NCBI RefSeq assembly: GCF_011038975.1
Contig: NZ_JAAKEC010000002.1
Coordinates: 145,295 to 209,294, forward strand
Length of the DNA stretch: 64,000 nt
DNA from: Adlercreutzia sp. ZJ176
GTDB lineage: Bacteria > Actinomycetota > Coriobacteriia > Coriobacteriales > Eggerthellaceae
Direction: 5' to 3'
Part shown: positions 23,832 to 33,100 of the stretch, piece by piece
How positions within the stretch are numbered: position 1 is the first letter of the stretch
Layout: every line of letters begins with the position of its first letter
The notes under the pieces: generated by a model
Database searches by the model: none
Seen by the model: only the letters and a program-made list of their open reading frames with translations
Told to the model about the DNA's origin: nothing
Program-made: the position numbers and the translations under genes

Positions 23832-24857
23832 CTACCGCGCCGCGCCGGCGCCCTCTGCTCCCTCCCCGCCGCCAGGCGGATACGCGATGGCAATCTGGCC
23901 GCGCCAGCGCCGTGCGAGGGCGTCAAGGTCGAAGCCTTCCAGCAGCTGCTCGGGCATCACGGGCTCGTCGGCCGGGATGAGCCCCGCCGCGTACGCCACG
24001 TGCCCCACCACGCCCGCCGGCGTCTTGAAACGCGCGAGCAGCTCGTCTAAGGCCGCGTCGCGGTTGCGCTTGGCGAGGCGGCGCCCGTCAGGCGCCACGA
24101 AGAGCGGCACGTGCGCGTAGCGCGCATGCGGAAGGCCGAGCAGGTCCTGCAGGTACACCTGCTGCGGCGTGGAGCATAAGAGGTCAACCCCGCGCACCAC
24201 CGAGCTCACGCCCTGCGCGGCGTCATCGACCACCACCGCGAGCTGGTAGGCGAACGCGCCGTCCGAGCGGCGCACGAGGAAGTCGCCGCACTCGCGGTCG
24301 AGCCGCTGCGCGTAGGGGCCCTGGATCTGGTCGTCCACCTCGATCACGCGCTCGTCCACGCGCAGGCGGCACGAGGGCCGCCGCGCGGGCGCGCCGGTTG
24401 CACGGGCCTCAGCCTCCAGGCGCTCGCGACGCACGGCGCGCTCGGCGTCCGTCAAGCTCCGGCACGTGCCGGGGTAGACGTGCTTCTCCCCCTGGTGAGG
24501 GGCCGAGGCCGCGTGCAGGTCGGCGCGCGTGCAGAAGCAGGGGTAGGTCAAGCCGCGTGCGGAAAGCGCGTCGAAGGCGGCGCGGTACGCCTCGTCGCGG
24601 TCGTGCTGGTAGAAGGGGCCGGCGTCCCACGTGAGGCCGAGCGACTCAAAGTCGCGCTGCACCGCGTCGCGAAACCGCGGCTTGGAGCGCTCGCGGTCGA
24701 GGTCCTCGATGCGCAGGACCATGTCCCCGCCCTGCGACTTGGCCACGAGCCAGGCCATGAGCGCGGCGAAGATGTTGCCCGCGTGCATGCGCCCCGTCGG
24801 CGAGGGGGCGAAGCGCCCGACGACGCGCGTCCCCCCTGTGCGGGCGACGTCGCGCAC
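23832..24857 (-). CDS. gluQ: glutamyl-Q tRNA(Asp) synthetase
   Basis: A 341-residue truncated class I glutamyl-tRNA synthetase that glutamylates queuosine on tRNA-Asp. It has the HIGH-type motif PSPTGRMHAGN, zinc ligands CFC...YPGTC, and a KMSKS-like LAKRNRD. It lacks the anticodon-binding domain, as expected for GluQRS. A Gly/Ala-rich C-terminal tail ends the protein. It directly abuts iorB (stop and start adjacent) and may be co-transcribed with it. GluQ assignment rests on length and zinc motif. Confidence 0.85.
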   Translation of the reverse strand: MRDVARTGGTRVVGRFAPSPTGRMHAGNIFAALMAWLVAKSQGGDMVLRIEDLDRERSKPRFRDAVQRDFESLGLTWDAGPFYQHDRDEAYRAAFDALSARGLTYPCFCTRADLHAASAPHQGEKHVYPGTCRSLTDAERAVRRERLEAEARATGAPARRPSCRLRVDERVIEVDDQIQGPYAQRLDRECGDFLVRRSDGAFAYQLAVVVDDAAQGVSSVVRGVDLLCSTPQQVYLQDLLGLPHARYAHVPLFVAPDGRRLAKRNRDAALDELLARFKTPAGVVGHVAYAAGLIPADEPVMPEQLLEGFDLDALARRWRGQIAIAYPPGGGEGAEGAGAAR

Positions 24858-25439
24858 CTACGCCTCGTTCAGCACGAAGGCGCGGCCCGCGGCGAACGCC
24901 GCGAGGTTCGCCTCGACGGTCTTCGGCGGCACGCGGCGGGAGATGGTGTCCTCCCAGGCGCTCACGGGAAAGTCGAGGCGCGCCGAGAGCGCGCCGAGCA
25001 GCACCACGTTCGACGCCTTCACGTTGCCCGCCTCGCGCGCAAGGCGCTCGGCGGGGATGAGCAGCGCGCCGAGGCCGACGAGGTCCTCGCGCGCGCGGGC
25101 CGGCATCTGCGCCTTGCCGGTGAGCACGGGCAGCGACTTGATGGCCTCGTCGTTCACCACGAGCGAGCCGCCTGCCTTGAGCTGCGCCTGGTTGCGCAGC
25201 GCCTCGGTGGTCTCGAACGACACGATGATGTCGGCGCAGCCGAGGTCGGACACCATGGAGGCCACCTCGTCGCCGAAGCGCACGACGGTGGTCACGGCGC
25301 CGCCGCGCTGGGCCATGCCGTGGATCTCAGACACCTTCACGTCGAGCCCCGCGGCGAGCGCCGCGCGGGCGAGCAGGTCGGCTGCGAGGATGGTGCCCTG
25401 GCCGCCGACGCCGCACAGCAAAACAGTTGTTGCAGACAT
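24858..25439 (-). CDS. iorB: indolepyruvate ferredoxin oxidoreductase, beta subunit
   Basis: A 193-residue gamma/beta-type subunit of 2-oxoacid:ferredoxin oxidoreductases (CGVGGQGTILAADLLARAA at the start). With IorA it oxidatively decarboxylates aryl pyruvates to aryl-acyl-CoA, reducing ferredoxin, in amino acid fermentation. It starts 13 bases after the iorA stop with an AGGTTCC-type site. The pair matches the usual iorA-iorB order. Confidence 0.9.
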   Translation of the reverse strand: MSATTVLLCGVGGQGTILAADLLARAALAAGLDVKVSEIHGMAQRGGAVTTVVRFGDEVASMVSDLGCADIIVSFETTEALRNQAQLKAGGSLVVNDEAIKSLPVLTGKAQMPARAREDLVGLGALLIPAERLAREAGNVKASNVVLLGALSARLDFPVSAWEDTISRRVPPKTVEANLAAFAAGRAFVLNEA

Positions 25440-25452
25440 GACTGGAACCTCC

Positions 25453-27183
25453 CTACTCTGCGACGATGGCGTCGAAGCGGCAGTACTGGGCGCACTGGCC
25501 GCAGCCGATGCACAATCCGGCGTCGATGAACGCCGTGCCCGTCTCGGCGTCGCGCGCGAGGGCCGGGCAGCCCAGCGTCGTGCACACGCCGCAGCCCGTG
25601 CATGATGCGCTCACGGCATACGGCGGGCGGCGCTTGCGCTCGAGCAGGACGCACGGCGCGCGGAAGATGAGCACCGACAGCGTGTCGGCAGCCGAGGTGG
25701 CCTCCTTGAGCGCCGTGCGCACCGCCCCCATGTCGTGCGGGTCGACCACGCGCACGTCCTCGACGCCGAGCGCGCGCACGACGCCCTCGAGGTCGAGCTC
25801 GCGGCTCGGGCGCTGCTGCAGGGTCACGCCGTTGAAGGGGTTGCCCTGGCGGCCCGTCATGGCTGTGGTGCGGTTGTCGAGGATGCACACCGTGCCGCTG
25901 CCGCAGTTGTACACCGTGGAGATGAGCGAGCTCAGGCCCGAGTGGCCGAACGTGGAGTCGCCGATGACGGCCACCACGGGGCGGTGCTCCTCGCCCGCCC
26001 AGGCCAGCTCGAAGCCGTGCGCCATGGAGACGGACGCGCCCATGTCGACGCACGTGTCCATGGCCGCGAGCGGCGGCAGGGCGCCGAGCGTGTAGCACCC
26101 GATGTCGCCGGTGACCACGGCGCGCAGGCGCGTGAGCTCCTTGAACACGAGGCGGTGCGGGCAGCCCGGGCACAGCGCCGGCGGGCGGGCGGGGAGGTCG
26201 TCGCGGGCGGGCAGATGCTCGGGCGCCTCCAGGCCGAACGCGGCGCGCACCAGGCCCGGCGACAGCTCGCCGTCGCGCGGCAGGCCCTGCGGGAACGCGC
26301 TCACGTCAACGCCGCATGCCGCGACGCCGCCCGCCAGGTACTCGGAGGCCTCCTCCACCACGTAGAGCTCCTCGACCGACTGGGCGAAGGCGCGGATCGC
26401 GTTCGCGGGCAAAGGCCAGGTCACGCCGAGCTTCAGGACGGACGCCTCGGGCAGCGCCTCCCTCACGTGCTGGTACGCCGCGCCGGCGCAGATGACGCCG
26501 ACCTTCCCCGCGCCCTTCGTCACGACGTTGTAGGGACACTCCTCGACCCATGCGCGCAAGGCCTCGATGCGCTCGAGCTGCACCTTGCGGCGCGGCTTCG
26601 CGAACGCGGGCATCATGACCCACTTCTGCGGCGCCTTCTCGTAGGGCTTCGGCTCAAACGCCACGCGCTCGCCCACCTCGACGGGCGTCTTGGTGTGGGA
26701 CACGCGCACCGAGGAGCGGATCATGAACGGCACGTCGAAGCGCTCCGAGAGCTCGAAGGCGTCGCGCGTGAACGCGAGCGCCTCGGCGGAGTCAGCCGGA
26801 TCCATCATCGGGACGTGCGCCGCCTGCGCGTAGTAGTGCGAGTCCTGCTCGTTCTGCGACGAGTACATACCCGGGTCGTCCGCGGCGAGGATGACCATGC
26901 CGCCGCCCACGCCGGTGTACGCCGCGGTGAACAGCGGGTCGGCCGCCACGTTCACGCCGACGTGCTTCATCGTGGAGATCACGCGCGCGCCGGCTGCCGA
27001 CGCGCCGAGCCCCACCTCGACGGCCACCTTCTCGTTTGTGCACCACTCGGCGTACACGCCCTCCTTGCGCCCGAAGCACTCGAGCGTCTCCGTGGAGGGA
27101 GTGCCCGGGTACGCCACGCCGATCGTGGCACCCGCCTCCCACGCGCCTTGGGCGATAGCCTCGTTACCTGACAACAGCTCCAT
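25453..27183 (-). CDS. iorA: indolepyruvate ferredoxin oxidoreductase, alpha subunit
   Basis: A 576-residue TPP enzyme. The N-terminal pyrimidine-binding domain begins MELLSGNEAIAQGAWEAG; the C-terminal TPP-binding domain contains GDSTFGHSGLSSL and DNRTTAMTG; two [4Fe-4S] ferredoxin motifs close it (CTGCGVCTTLGC, CIGCGQCAQYC). The start is the ATG after GTGAGG; about 160 upstream codons of the open frame overlap the FHA gene and are not real. The cysteine set is complete, so it should be active. Confidence 0.93.
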   Translation of the reverse strand: MELLSGNEAIAQGAWEAGATIGVAYPGTPSTETLECFGRKEGVYAEWCTNEKVAVEVGLGASAAGARVISTMKHVGVNVAADPLFTAAYTGVGGGMVILAADDPGMYSSQNEQDSHYYAQAAHVPMMDPADSAEALAFTRDAFELSERFDVPFMIRSSVRVSHTKTPVEVGERVAFEPKPYEKAPQKWVMMPAFAKPRRKVQLERIEALRAWVEECPYNVVTKGAGKVGVICAGAAYQHVREALPEASVLKLGVTWPLPANAIRAFAQSVEELYVVEEASEYLAGGVAACGVDVSAFPQGLPRDGELSPGLVRAAFGLEAPEHLPARDDLPARPPALCPGCPHRLVFKELTRLRAVVTGDIGCYTLGALPPLAAMDTCVDMGASVSMAHGFELAWAGEEHRPVVAVIGDSTFGHSGLSSLISTVYNCGSGTVCILDNRTTAMTGRQGNPFNGVTLQQRPSRELDLEGVVRALGVEDVRVVDPHDMGAVRTALKEATSAADTLSVLIFRAPCVLLERKRRPPYAVSASCTGCGVCTTLGCPALARDAETGTAFIDAGLCIGCGQCAQYCRFDAIVAE

Positions 27184-27266
27184 ACCACACCTCACTTGGC
27201 GCACAAGCGCCCTCTTCCTTCTCTTCCTCTGCTTCCAGCCGCGCCTGCCTGCGGCGCGCAGCCGCC

Positions 27267-27731
27267 CTAAGCGCCGGGCTTGAGCGCGCTCTCCTCGTAC
27301 AGCAGGCAGAACGTCCCGATCTGGATGAAGTCGCCCGAGCTGAGCGCCTTCGCCTCGACGCTCTGGTTGTTCACCCACACGCCGTTGAACGAGTTCTCGT
27401 CGGCGATGACGTAGCAGTCGCCCTCGCGCCGAAGCGTGGCGTGCATGCGCGACACCGTCATGTCGTTCAAGAAGATCGAGCACTGCGGGCTGCGCCCGAT
27501 GGAAAGCTCGCGCTCCTCGGGGTTCAGCCGATACGTCACGCCCACCTGCGGGCCGCGCACCACGCGCAGCACGCACGCGCGGGCATCCCGCTTCGCCGTG
27601 GCGCGCTCCTGCTCGTCGAGCACGAGCGGCTGGAACTTCTGCGTCGCGCCGAGCAGCTTGAAGCCGCACTGCGCGCAGCTCGCGTCACCGGGGTTCACCG
27701 GCGACTGGCACACCGGGCATGTCTCTGTCAT
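27267..27731 (-). CDS. zinc-ribbon FHA-domain protein
   Basis: A 154-residue protein. The N-terminal zinc ribbon is CPVC...CAQCG (about 5-25); the C-terminal forkhead-associated domain (about 60-150) has the phosphothreonine-binding signature IGRSPQCSIFLND...VSRMHATL...NSFNGVWVN. It reads Ser/Thr-kinase signals. ATG chosen after GGAAGG; a GTG two codons upstream is possible. It lies between iorA and the D,D-carboxypeptidase gene on the same strand; a link to cell-wall genes is common for FHA proteins. Confidence 0.88.
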   Translation of the reverse strand: MTETCPVCQSPVNPGDASCAQCGFKLLGATQKFQPLVLDEQERATAKRDARACVLRVVRGPQVGVTYRLNPEERELSIGRSPQCSIFLNDMTVSRMHATLRREGDCYVIADENSFNGVWVNNQSVEAKALSSGDFIQIGTFCLLYEESALKPGA

Positions 27732-27770
27732 GTTCACCTTCCCGTCTGCTCCATCTCGCCTGCGGCCAGC

Positions 27771-29228
27771 CTACACGACCAGCGCCTGCTTGTCGTAGAT
27801 GAGCGATACGTCGTTGAGGACAACCGAGTCAGCCGTGGTCGGCTCACCCGAGAATCCCTTGATGAAGCGGTCCCACCAGATGCCGATGCTCTCGAACACG
27901 CCGGGGGCCGCCACGTCCTCGCACGCCACGAGGTCCACCTCCGCGATGACCTCGTTGCCCTGGTGGAAGGTGGCGCGCCCGAGCACGTCCCCCACCTTCA
28001 CGTCGCCCGTCGGCTCGTCGAACGTGAAGGACTCGCTCACGTTGCCGTCGAGCGCGAACACCTCGACCGACGCCGCGGGGTCGGCGAACGTCGCCTTCAC
28101 CGTGCGGTCGGGCCAGTCGGCGTGCGCCACCTCGGCGACCACGGGCGCGTCAACCTGCGTGCCGCCCAGCGTCACCGGCACGCTCTCGGCGGCGTGCGCG
28201 AGCACATACGTCACGCGGTTGTCGTACACCCAGTCGAACAGCGTGGTGGCGTCGGCGAAGCGCTGCGCCTCGGAGCTCGACTTCAGCACGATGGCGTAGA
28301 GCTCCACGCCGTCCCGCGTCGCCGCGCCCGCGAAGCACGCGCCCGCCAGGTCGGTGAAGCCGGTCTTGATGCCGCAGGCGCCCTCGTAGACGCCGAGCAG
28401 CTCGTCGGTGCTCTCAAGCTCGATGCTCGCCTTCTCGCCCGCGCGGTCCACCTCGATGGCAGCCGCCTCCGTGCCCACGATGCCACGGAACGTCTCGTTG
28501 CCCATGGCGCATGCGGCGATCTTGGCCACGTCGGCCGCGGTGCTGTGCAGGTCGCCCTCCCACGCGCCGTCGTCGAGCCCGTGCGGGTTCGTGAACACCG
28601 AGTCGGTGCAGCCGAGCTCGGCGGCCTTGGCGTTCATGCCCTCGACGAACGCCGCGAGCGCCTCCTCGTCAGTTCCGCTGCCGCCGAGCATGACCTTGCC
28701 CACGCTCTCCGCGATGGCGATGGCGGCGTCGTTGCCCGAGGGGATCATGAGCGCCTTGAGCGCCTCCTCAAGCGACATGACGTCGCCTTCCTGCAGATGC
28801 GCGCTCGACTCGCCCACCTCGGCGGCCAAGGCGCTCACCGTGACCGGCGTGTCGAGCGGCGCGGCGTCGAGCGCCACCACCGCGGTCATGACCTTGGTGA
28901 CGGAGGCGATCTGCGCGGGGTCGCTCGCGTTGCGCTCGAAGTACACCTTGCCGTCGGCGTCCACCACGATGGCGCGCTCGGCGTCGATCGAGGGGCAGAC
29001 CGCCGCCGCGATGCCGCGCTGCTCCATGGCGGTGCCCGCGATCACGTCGGTGCGCCGCACGTCGGCCCAGGCGGCGTCAGCGTCCGCCAGCGCGAGCGCG
29101 CAAGGGCAAAGCGCCATGCTCGCGCACAGCAGGCCCGCGCACGCCAGGCGGCGCACGGAGGCTCCCCTGCGCCCGTGCGGGCGGGCAGGGGCGGCAGGGG
29201 CGTATGTCACGTCAGTCCTCAGCTGCAT
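27771..29228 (-). CDS. D-alanyl-D-alanine carboxypeptidase (S11 family)
   Basis: A 485-residue exported penicillin-binding protein of the DacA type. The signal segment (about 23-48) follows an Arg-rich start. Active-site motifs are SVTK (Ser109, Lys112), SGN (about 163-165) and KTGFT (about 275). It trims pentapeptide side chains of peptidoglycan outside the membrane. The C-terminal part (about 345-470) is the beta-sandwich seen in PBP5-type enzymes, without a clear terminal amphipathic anchor. It starts 22 bases after the VanW gene's stop and is co-oriented with the FHA gene. Confidence 0.9.
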   Translation of the reverse strand: MQLRTDVTYAPAAPARPHGRRGASVRRLACAGLLCASMALCPCALALADADAAWADVRRTDVIAGTAMEQRGIAAAVCPSIDAERAIVVDADGKVYFERNASDPAQIASVTKVMTAVVALDAAPLDTPVTVSALAAEVGESSAHLQEGDVMSLEEALKALMIPSGNDAAIAIAESVGKVMLGGSGTDEEALAAFVEGMNAKAAELGCTDSVFTNPHGLDDGAWEGDLHSTAADVAKIAACAMGNETFRGIVGTEAAAIEVDRAGEKASIELESTDELLGVYEGACGIKTGFTDLAGACFAGAATRDGVELYAIVLKSSSEAQRFADATTLFDWVYDNRVTYVLAHAAESVPVTLGGTQVDAPVVAEVAHADWPDRTVKATFADPAASVEVFALDGNVSESFTFDEPTGDVKVGDVLGRATFHQGNEVIAEVDLVACEDVAAPGVFESIGIWWDRFIKGFSGEPTTADSVVLNDVSLIYDKQALVV

Positions 29229-29250
29229 TGCCTTCGCTCTCGTTCGCTTC

Positions 29251-31779
29251 CTAGCCCTCGGGCGCATCGGGGCCCTTCACGATGACCTCGTCGATGGGGG
29301 CGTACACCGAGTAGAAGGAGTCCTGCCGCACCAGCGTGCCGTCCTTGGCCTTGACCGTGCGCTGCACCATGATCTCGAGGCCGTCGGTTCCCACGGTCTT
29401 GACGTAGCGCGTGCCGGGCGCGAGCGTGTCGTCGACTTCCTCGCGCGTGTCATACTCCTCGCCCTCGACCCACTCGCCGGTCTCCGTCGAGACGCTGTAG
29501 CCGAGGTCAACGCCATACAGTGTAACGGTTACGCTCGAGTCGGTGTAGCTGGTGCGCAGCAAAACATCGGAATCGGTATCGTTTCGCCAGACGAAGTCCA
29601 GGTCGGGATAGGACACGGCCGCATCGCGCCCCGCTGGGTAGCTCGCCATGTAGAGCGTGTGGTTCATGCGCTTGTCGACGGGGAAGCCGCCCTCGTACAC
29701 CGCATTGAACACGGTGGTGGCCACCTGGCAGATGCCGCCGCCCGCCTCGTCGATGTACTCGCCGCCCGAGATGGCGCCTGCCGGTAGGAATCCCGCCTCC
29801 TCGTTGCAGTTGCCGGCCGTCTCGTTGAACGACCACGTGCCGCCGCCCGACTGGGTCACCGAGTTGTTGAGCAGGTCGGACACGAGGCGGATGTTGTGGT
29901 TGCGGTTGCTCGTGGACTCGGTGTTGGTGAAAAGCGTGGTGAACGAGGAGATCTCGGTGACCAGCCCGTAGCCGGCCGCCTCGTCGAAGCTCAGGGCGCC
30001 CGAGACCACCTTCGTCTCGATGGGCACCGCCTCCCCGCTTGCCACCTGGGTCGTCCCCCTCTCACGGTAGGGGCCGAACAGGTTGGCGTCGAGCGCGTTG
30101 AGCGCGGCGTCGAGCATGGGCGCGGTGACCTCGCCGCGCGGCGTGACGGTGACCTCATCGCCCGCGACGTCGAAGTCGACGGCCACGCCCGAGCCCGACG
30201 TGCTCTCGTTCAGCAGCTCCACGAGCGACGGCGTGGCGAGGGCGTGGTCAACGTAGGGCACGAGCTCGTAGGCGCCCTCCTGCCCCTCCACGCGCGTGCC
30301 GACCCAGCGAGCGAGCTCCGCGCGCTCCACCGAGAAGCTCGTGGCGCTCGTGGAGAAGGCGGCGCCGTCGGCGATGAGCGCGTTCACCGCGTCGCAGGTC
30401 TTTTGCGCGCCCGCCTCGTCGATGCGCAGCGGCGCGTACTCCACGCGCGCCACGAACGAGTGCGCGCCGTCCTCGTCGCTTAGGAGCGCCGCGTTCAGCT
30501 CGTCAGCGAGCGTCTGGCGGTTGACCATGGAGCCGTCGTGCCCCTCGACGACGCTGGCCACGCCCTCCTCGAAGGCGATGTCGAAGTCCTGGCGCGGATC
30601 GCCGATGGCCGAGTCGATGTCGCTCGCGAGGCTCTCAAGCTCGTCGGCGCCGATGTCCACGCGCACAGCGACGTTCCAGCCGCCCAGAAGCGCCCGGATG
30701 CGGTCGATGGGGCCGAGGCCCCCGCGGCCGACCTCCAGCGCCTCGTCCACGAGGCCCTCGACGGGCAGCGTCGCGTTGAGCGACTGGGCCGAGCGCACCC
30801 ACAGCGACTTGCTCTTCTGCGCCTCCTCGAACGATATCTGCTCGGCGCGCGCCTGGTCCTGCACGATCTGCTGCTCGACGTCGACCGAGTTCGCCACCTC
30901 GTCGTTCGCGAAGATGATGACATGGTTGGCGGCGAGGCGGCCGGCGTACGCGTCCGACACCGCTAAGGCCGCCTCTGCCTCCGTCATGCCCGACACGTCG
31001 ACGGTGCCGATGGTGACGCCGCGGTAAACTTTGCCTGCGGTGAGCCCCGCGTCGACGAGGCCGCCTACCAGAAGCACGCACGCCACCACGAGCACCACCG
31101 CCGCGACGCGGCTTCTCGCCGCCACGCGCCGCACGAGCGAGAACAGCAGGGAGATGCCGCGTCCGATGACCTTGATGAGGCCGAGGAGCACCGCCGCCAG
31201 AAGCCCGAGCACGCGCTCGGGAAGGCTCTGCTCGCCGACAACCTGCGGAGACGTGATGGGCTGCACGGGAAGGCCCGTGGCAGGCGCGTCGCGGCGCGTG
31301 CGGTCCTTCCGGCGGCCGCGCGTCCCTTGGCCGCGGGAGCCCTGCACGCCGCGCGTCGGCTGTGCCGCGCGCGCGGGTCGGGGCTTGCGCGCGGCCTGCG
31401 CGCGCGGGGCGCGTTCGCCCTCGGGCCGCTGCGGCGCCGTCTCGCGGCGCCTCCTCGTCGGCCGCTCGGCCGCGGCGCGCTTGTCGCGCCCAGGCTGCGC
31501 CGATCGCTCACGGCCGTTCTGCGCCGACGGCCGCGCCCTGCGCGCTTTCGCCTCGGGGCGCTGCTGCGGCACGTGCTCACGGTGCGGCCGTTCGCCATGC
31601 GCAGCCGCATCAGGACGCGCGTCCTTTGGCGCGTGCGGCCGTTCGCCATGCGGCGCTCCCGCCGGACGGCGCTGCGCGTTCCCGCTCGCAGCGCGCGCAC
31701 CCGATGCTCCTGGCGCCCCCTGCGCAGCGCGCGGCGCGCCCTCGCGGCGCCGGGGCTCTTCTCTTCGCTCCTCGCCCAC
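29251..31779 (-). CDS. VanW-family membrane protein with long basic N-terminus
   Basis: An 842-residue protein. Residues 1-190 are highly biased to Arg, Ala, Pro, Gln and Glu and likely disordered in the cytoplasm. A single span follows (about 222-245), then two peptidoglycan-binding-type repeats (about 255-560) and a VanW domain (about 600-740; NHNIRLVSDLL, GGGTWSFNETAG, GGGICQVATTV). Family members such as YoaR-like proteins act at the cell wall, role unclear. It forms an operon with the downstream carboxypeptidase, supporting an envelope role. Confidence 0.85.
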   Translation of the reverse strand: MGEERREEPRRREGAPRAAQGAPGASGARAASGNAQRRPAGAPHGERPHAPKDARPDAAAHGERPHREHVPQQRPEAKARRARPSAQNGRERSAQPGRDKRAAAERPTRRRRETAPQRPEGERAPRAQAARKPRPARAAQPTRGVQGSRGQGTRGRRKDRTRRDAPATGLPVQPITSPQVVGEQSLPERVLGLLAAVLLGLIKVIGRGISLLFSLVRRVAARSRVAAVVLVVACVLLVGGLVDAGLTAGKVYRGVTIGTVDVSGMTEAEAALAVSDAYAGRLAANHVIIFANDEVANSVDVEQQIVQDQARAEQISFEEAQKSKSLWVRSAQSLNATLPVEGLVDEALEVGRGGLGPIDRIRALLGGWNVAVRVDIGADELESLASDIDSAIGDPRQDFDIAFEEGVASVVEGHDGSMVNRQTLADELNAALLSDEDGAHSFVARVEYAPLRIDEAGAQKTCDAVNALIADGAAFSTSATSFSVERAELARWVGTRVEGQEGAYELVPYVDHALATPSLVELLNESTSGSGVAVDFDVAGDEVTVTPRGEVTAPMLDAALNALDANLFGPYRERGTTQVASGEAVPIETKVVSGALSFDEAAGYGLVTEISSFTTLFTNTESTSNRNHNIRLVSDLLNNSVTQSGGGTWSFNETAGNCNEEAGFLPAGAISGGEYIDEAGGGICQVATTVFNAVYEGGFPVDKRMNHTLYMASYPAGRDAAVSYPDLDFVWRNDTDSDVLLRTSYTDSSVTVTLYGVDLGYSVSTETGEWVEGEEYDTREEVDDTLAPGTRYVKTVGTDGLEIMVQRTVKAKDGTLVRQDSFYSVYAPIDEVIVKGPDAPEG

Positions 31780-31782
31780 CGG

Positions 31783-32445
31783 CTACTCCCCCGCTTGGGC
31801 GCGCGCGGCGCGCAGCATCTTGAATGCCGCGACGCAGTAGTACACCGTGGTGCCGACGGCGAGCACGAGGCCCGCGTACACGAACCAGATGCCCCACGAG
31901 ACGGCCGCGTCGGTGAATCCCGGCAGCCATGGCAGGTCGCACACGCCGAGTCCCGGCACGAGCGGCCAGTTCAGAAGCAGGCCCGCGAAGCCCACGAACA
32001 GAAACGTGGTGGCGAACTTGCCGGGGTAGATGACGGGCACGCGGATCTGGTAGCGCGAGATGAGCCACCAGCCGCCCACGAGCAGAAGCACGTCTCGCGC
32101 GACGACGAGCACGATGATCCACAGGGGAACCCGCCCCACTAAAAACACGCCGAGCACGCCCGTGACCATGAGGATGCGGTCGACCGCCGGGTCGAGCAGC
32201 TGCCCGAGCTTCGAGACGGTGTTCGTGCGGCGTGCGATCTGCCCGTCCACGAAGTCCGTCAGGGCCGCGACGGCGAACACCGCCGTCGCGGCTACGTCAT
32301 ATCCGTTGAGGAGCAGGACGAGGTAGACCGGGACCATGCACAGGCGTATGAAGGAGATGACGTTGGGCAGGGTGAGAACCTTGTCCGTCACTTCCTCTTC
32401 GGTTTTTCCTGAACAGCTCTGGCTGTCGCTTTGCGCTTGGTCCAT
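31783..32445 (-). CDS. pgsA: CDP-diacylglycerol-glycerol-3-phosphate 3-phosphatidyltransferase
   Basis: A 220-residue membrane enzyme of phosphatidylglycerol synthesis. It has the CDP-alcohol phosphotransferase motif DGxxAR...G...D...D, seen as DFVDGQIARR then GQLLDPAVDR. Four to six membrane spans. The start is an ATG in MDQAQSDSQSCSG with a modest ribosome site. It ends 3 bases before the VanW gene begins, so the envelope genes pgsA, vanW and the carboxypeptidase probably share a transcript. Confidence 0.9.
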   Translation of the reverse strand: MDQAQSDSQSCSGKTEEEVTDKVLTLPNVISFIRLCMVPVYLVLLLNGYDVAATAVFAVAALTDFVDGQIARRTNTVSKLGQLLDPAVDRILMVTGVLGVFLVGRVPLWIIVLVVARDVLLLVGGWWLISRYQIRVPVIYPGKFATTFLFVGFAGLLLNWPLVPGLGVCDLPWLPGFTDAAVSWGIWFVYAGLVLAVGTTVYYCVAAFKMLRAARAQAGE

Positions 32446-32465
32446 GTTCGCCCGTTTCCCACGAA

Positions 32466-32485
32466 GGCCGGGCACGTGCCCGGCC
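32466..32485. promoter_or_regulatory. perfect 20-bp palindrome in the pgsA leader
   Basis: Ten-base arms GGCCGGGCAC / GTGCCCGGCC without a loop, about 20 bases upstream of the pgsA start and downstream of a TAGAAT -10 box. It could be an operator or a very stable leader hairpin. Confidence 0.6.
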
Positions 32486-32501
32486 GCTTCAGTCTCCCTG
32501 T

Positions 32502-32507
32502 ATTCTA
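32502..32507 (-). promoter_or_regulatory. probable -10 box of the pgsA promoter
   Basis: TAGAAT on the minus strand, 57 bases before the pgsA ATG, at the only AT-rich spot in this gap. The -35 region is weak; the nearby CTCAA-AGGC-TTGAG is a small dyad. Confidence 0.4.
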
Positions 32508-32609
32508 GCAGTCGGCCTCAAAGGCTTGAGAAGGCGCCGCGCGTCTGGCGCGTAACAATAGCTAAACTTCACAGGAGCGCAGCGGGCGCACGGAAGCACC
32601 CGCCAAGAA

Positions 32610-32647
32610 GCGAGCGCGGGACCCGCCGCAGCAGGCCCCGCGCTCGC
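32610..32647 (-). terminator. terminator of the ech operon
   Basis: An 11-base GC stem (GCGAGCGCGGG / CCCGCGCTCGC) about 18 bases past the echF stop, followed by TTCTT on the minus strand. Confidence 0.65.
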
Positions 32648-32664
32648 GCTCGATGTCCTCGTCT

Positions 32665-33093
32665 CTACTTCTCCAGCTGGCCGAGCTGGTCAGGCTCGGA
32701 AAAGTCCCACTTCACCGCCGAGTTCGGCGTGACGGCCGGCTTGGGGTTCTTCGGGTCGGGCACGTCGAACACGTTGCAGAACTGCGAGACCGACACCGGC
32801 GTGTAGGTGGGCAGCATGTGCAGGCAGTCCTTCGGGCACGCGTACACGCACGAGGAGCACTGCACGCACATGAACGGGTCGATGGCCCACTTGCGGTTCT
32901 TCTTGTCAACCGTGATGGTGTGGCAGGGGCACGTCTTCGCGCAGATGCCGCACAAGATGCACTTCTCCACGTCGTTGTGGATGTGCCCCTTGAGCCCCGC
33001 GGGCGCGGGCTTCGTCTCAACGGGGTACAGCGTCGTCTCGGGCTTCTTGAACAGCGAGCCGAACGTCATGCCCCCCAGTTTAAAGCTTCCCAT
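32665..33093 (-). CDS. echF: Ech hydrogenase ferredoxin-like subunit (NuoI-like)
   Basis: A 142-residue subunit with two [4Fe-4S] motifs, CILCGICAKTCPC and CVQCSSCVYACPKDC. It relays electrons between ferredoxin and the small hydrogenase subunit at the cytoplasmic face. It is last in the echABCDEF order, 7 bases after echE, with AGGGAA before the ATG. The C-terminal 40 residues are a Pro/Asp/Asn-rich extension. Confidence 0.9.
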   Translation of the reverse strand: MGSFKLGGMTFGSLFKKPETTLYPVETKPAPAGLKGHIHNDVEKCILCGICAKTCPCHTITVDKKNRKWAIDPFMCVQCSSCVYACPKDCLHMLPTYTPVSVSQFCNVFDVPDPKNPKPAVTPNSAVKWDFSEPDQLGQLEK

Positions 33094-33100
33094 GGGTTCC

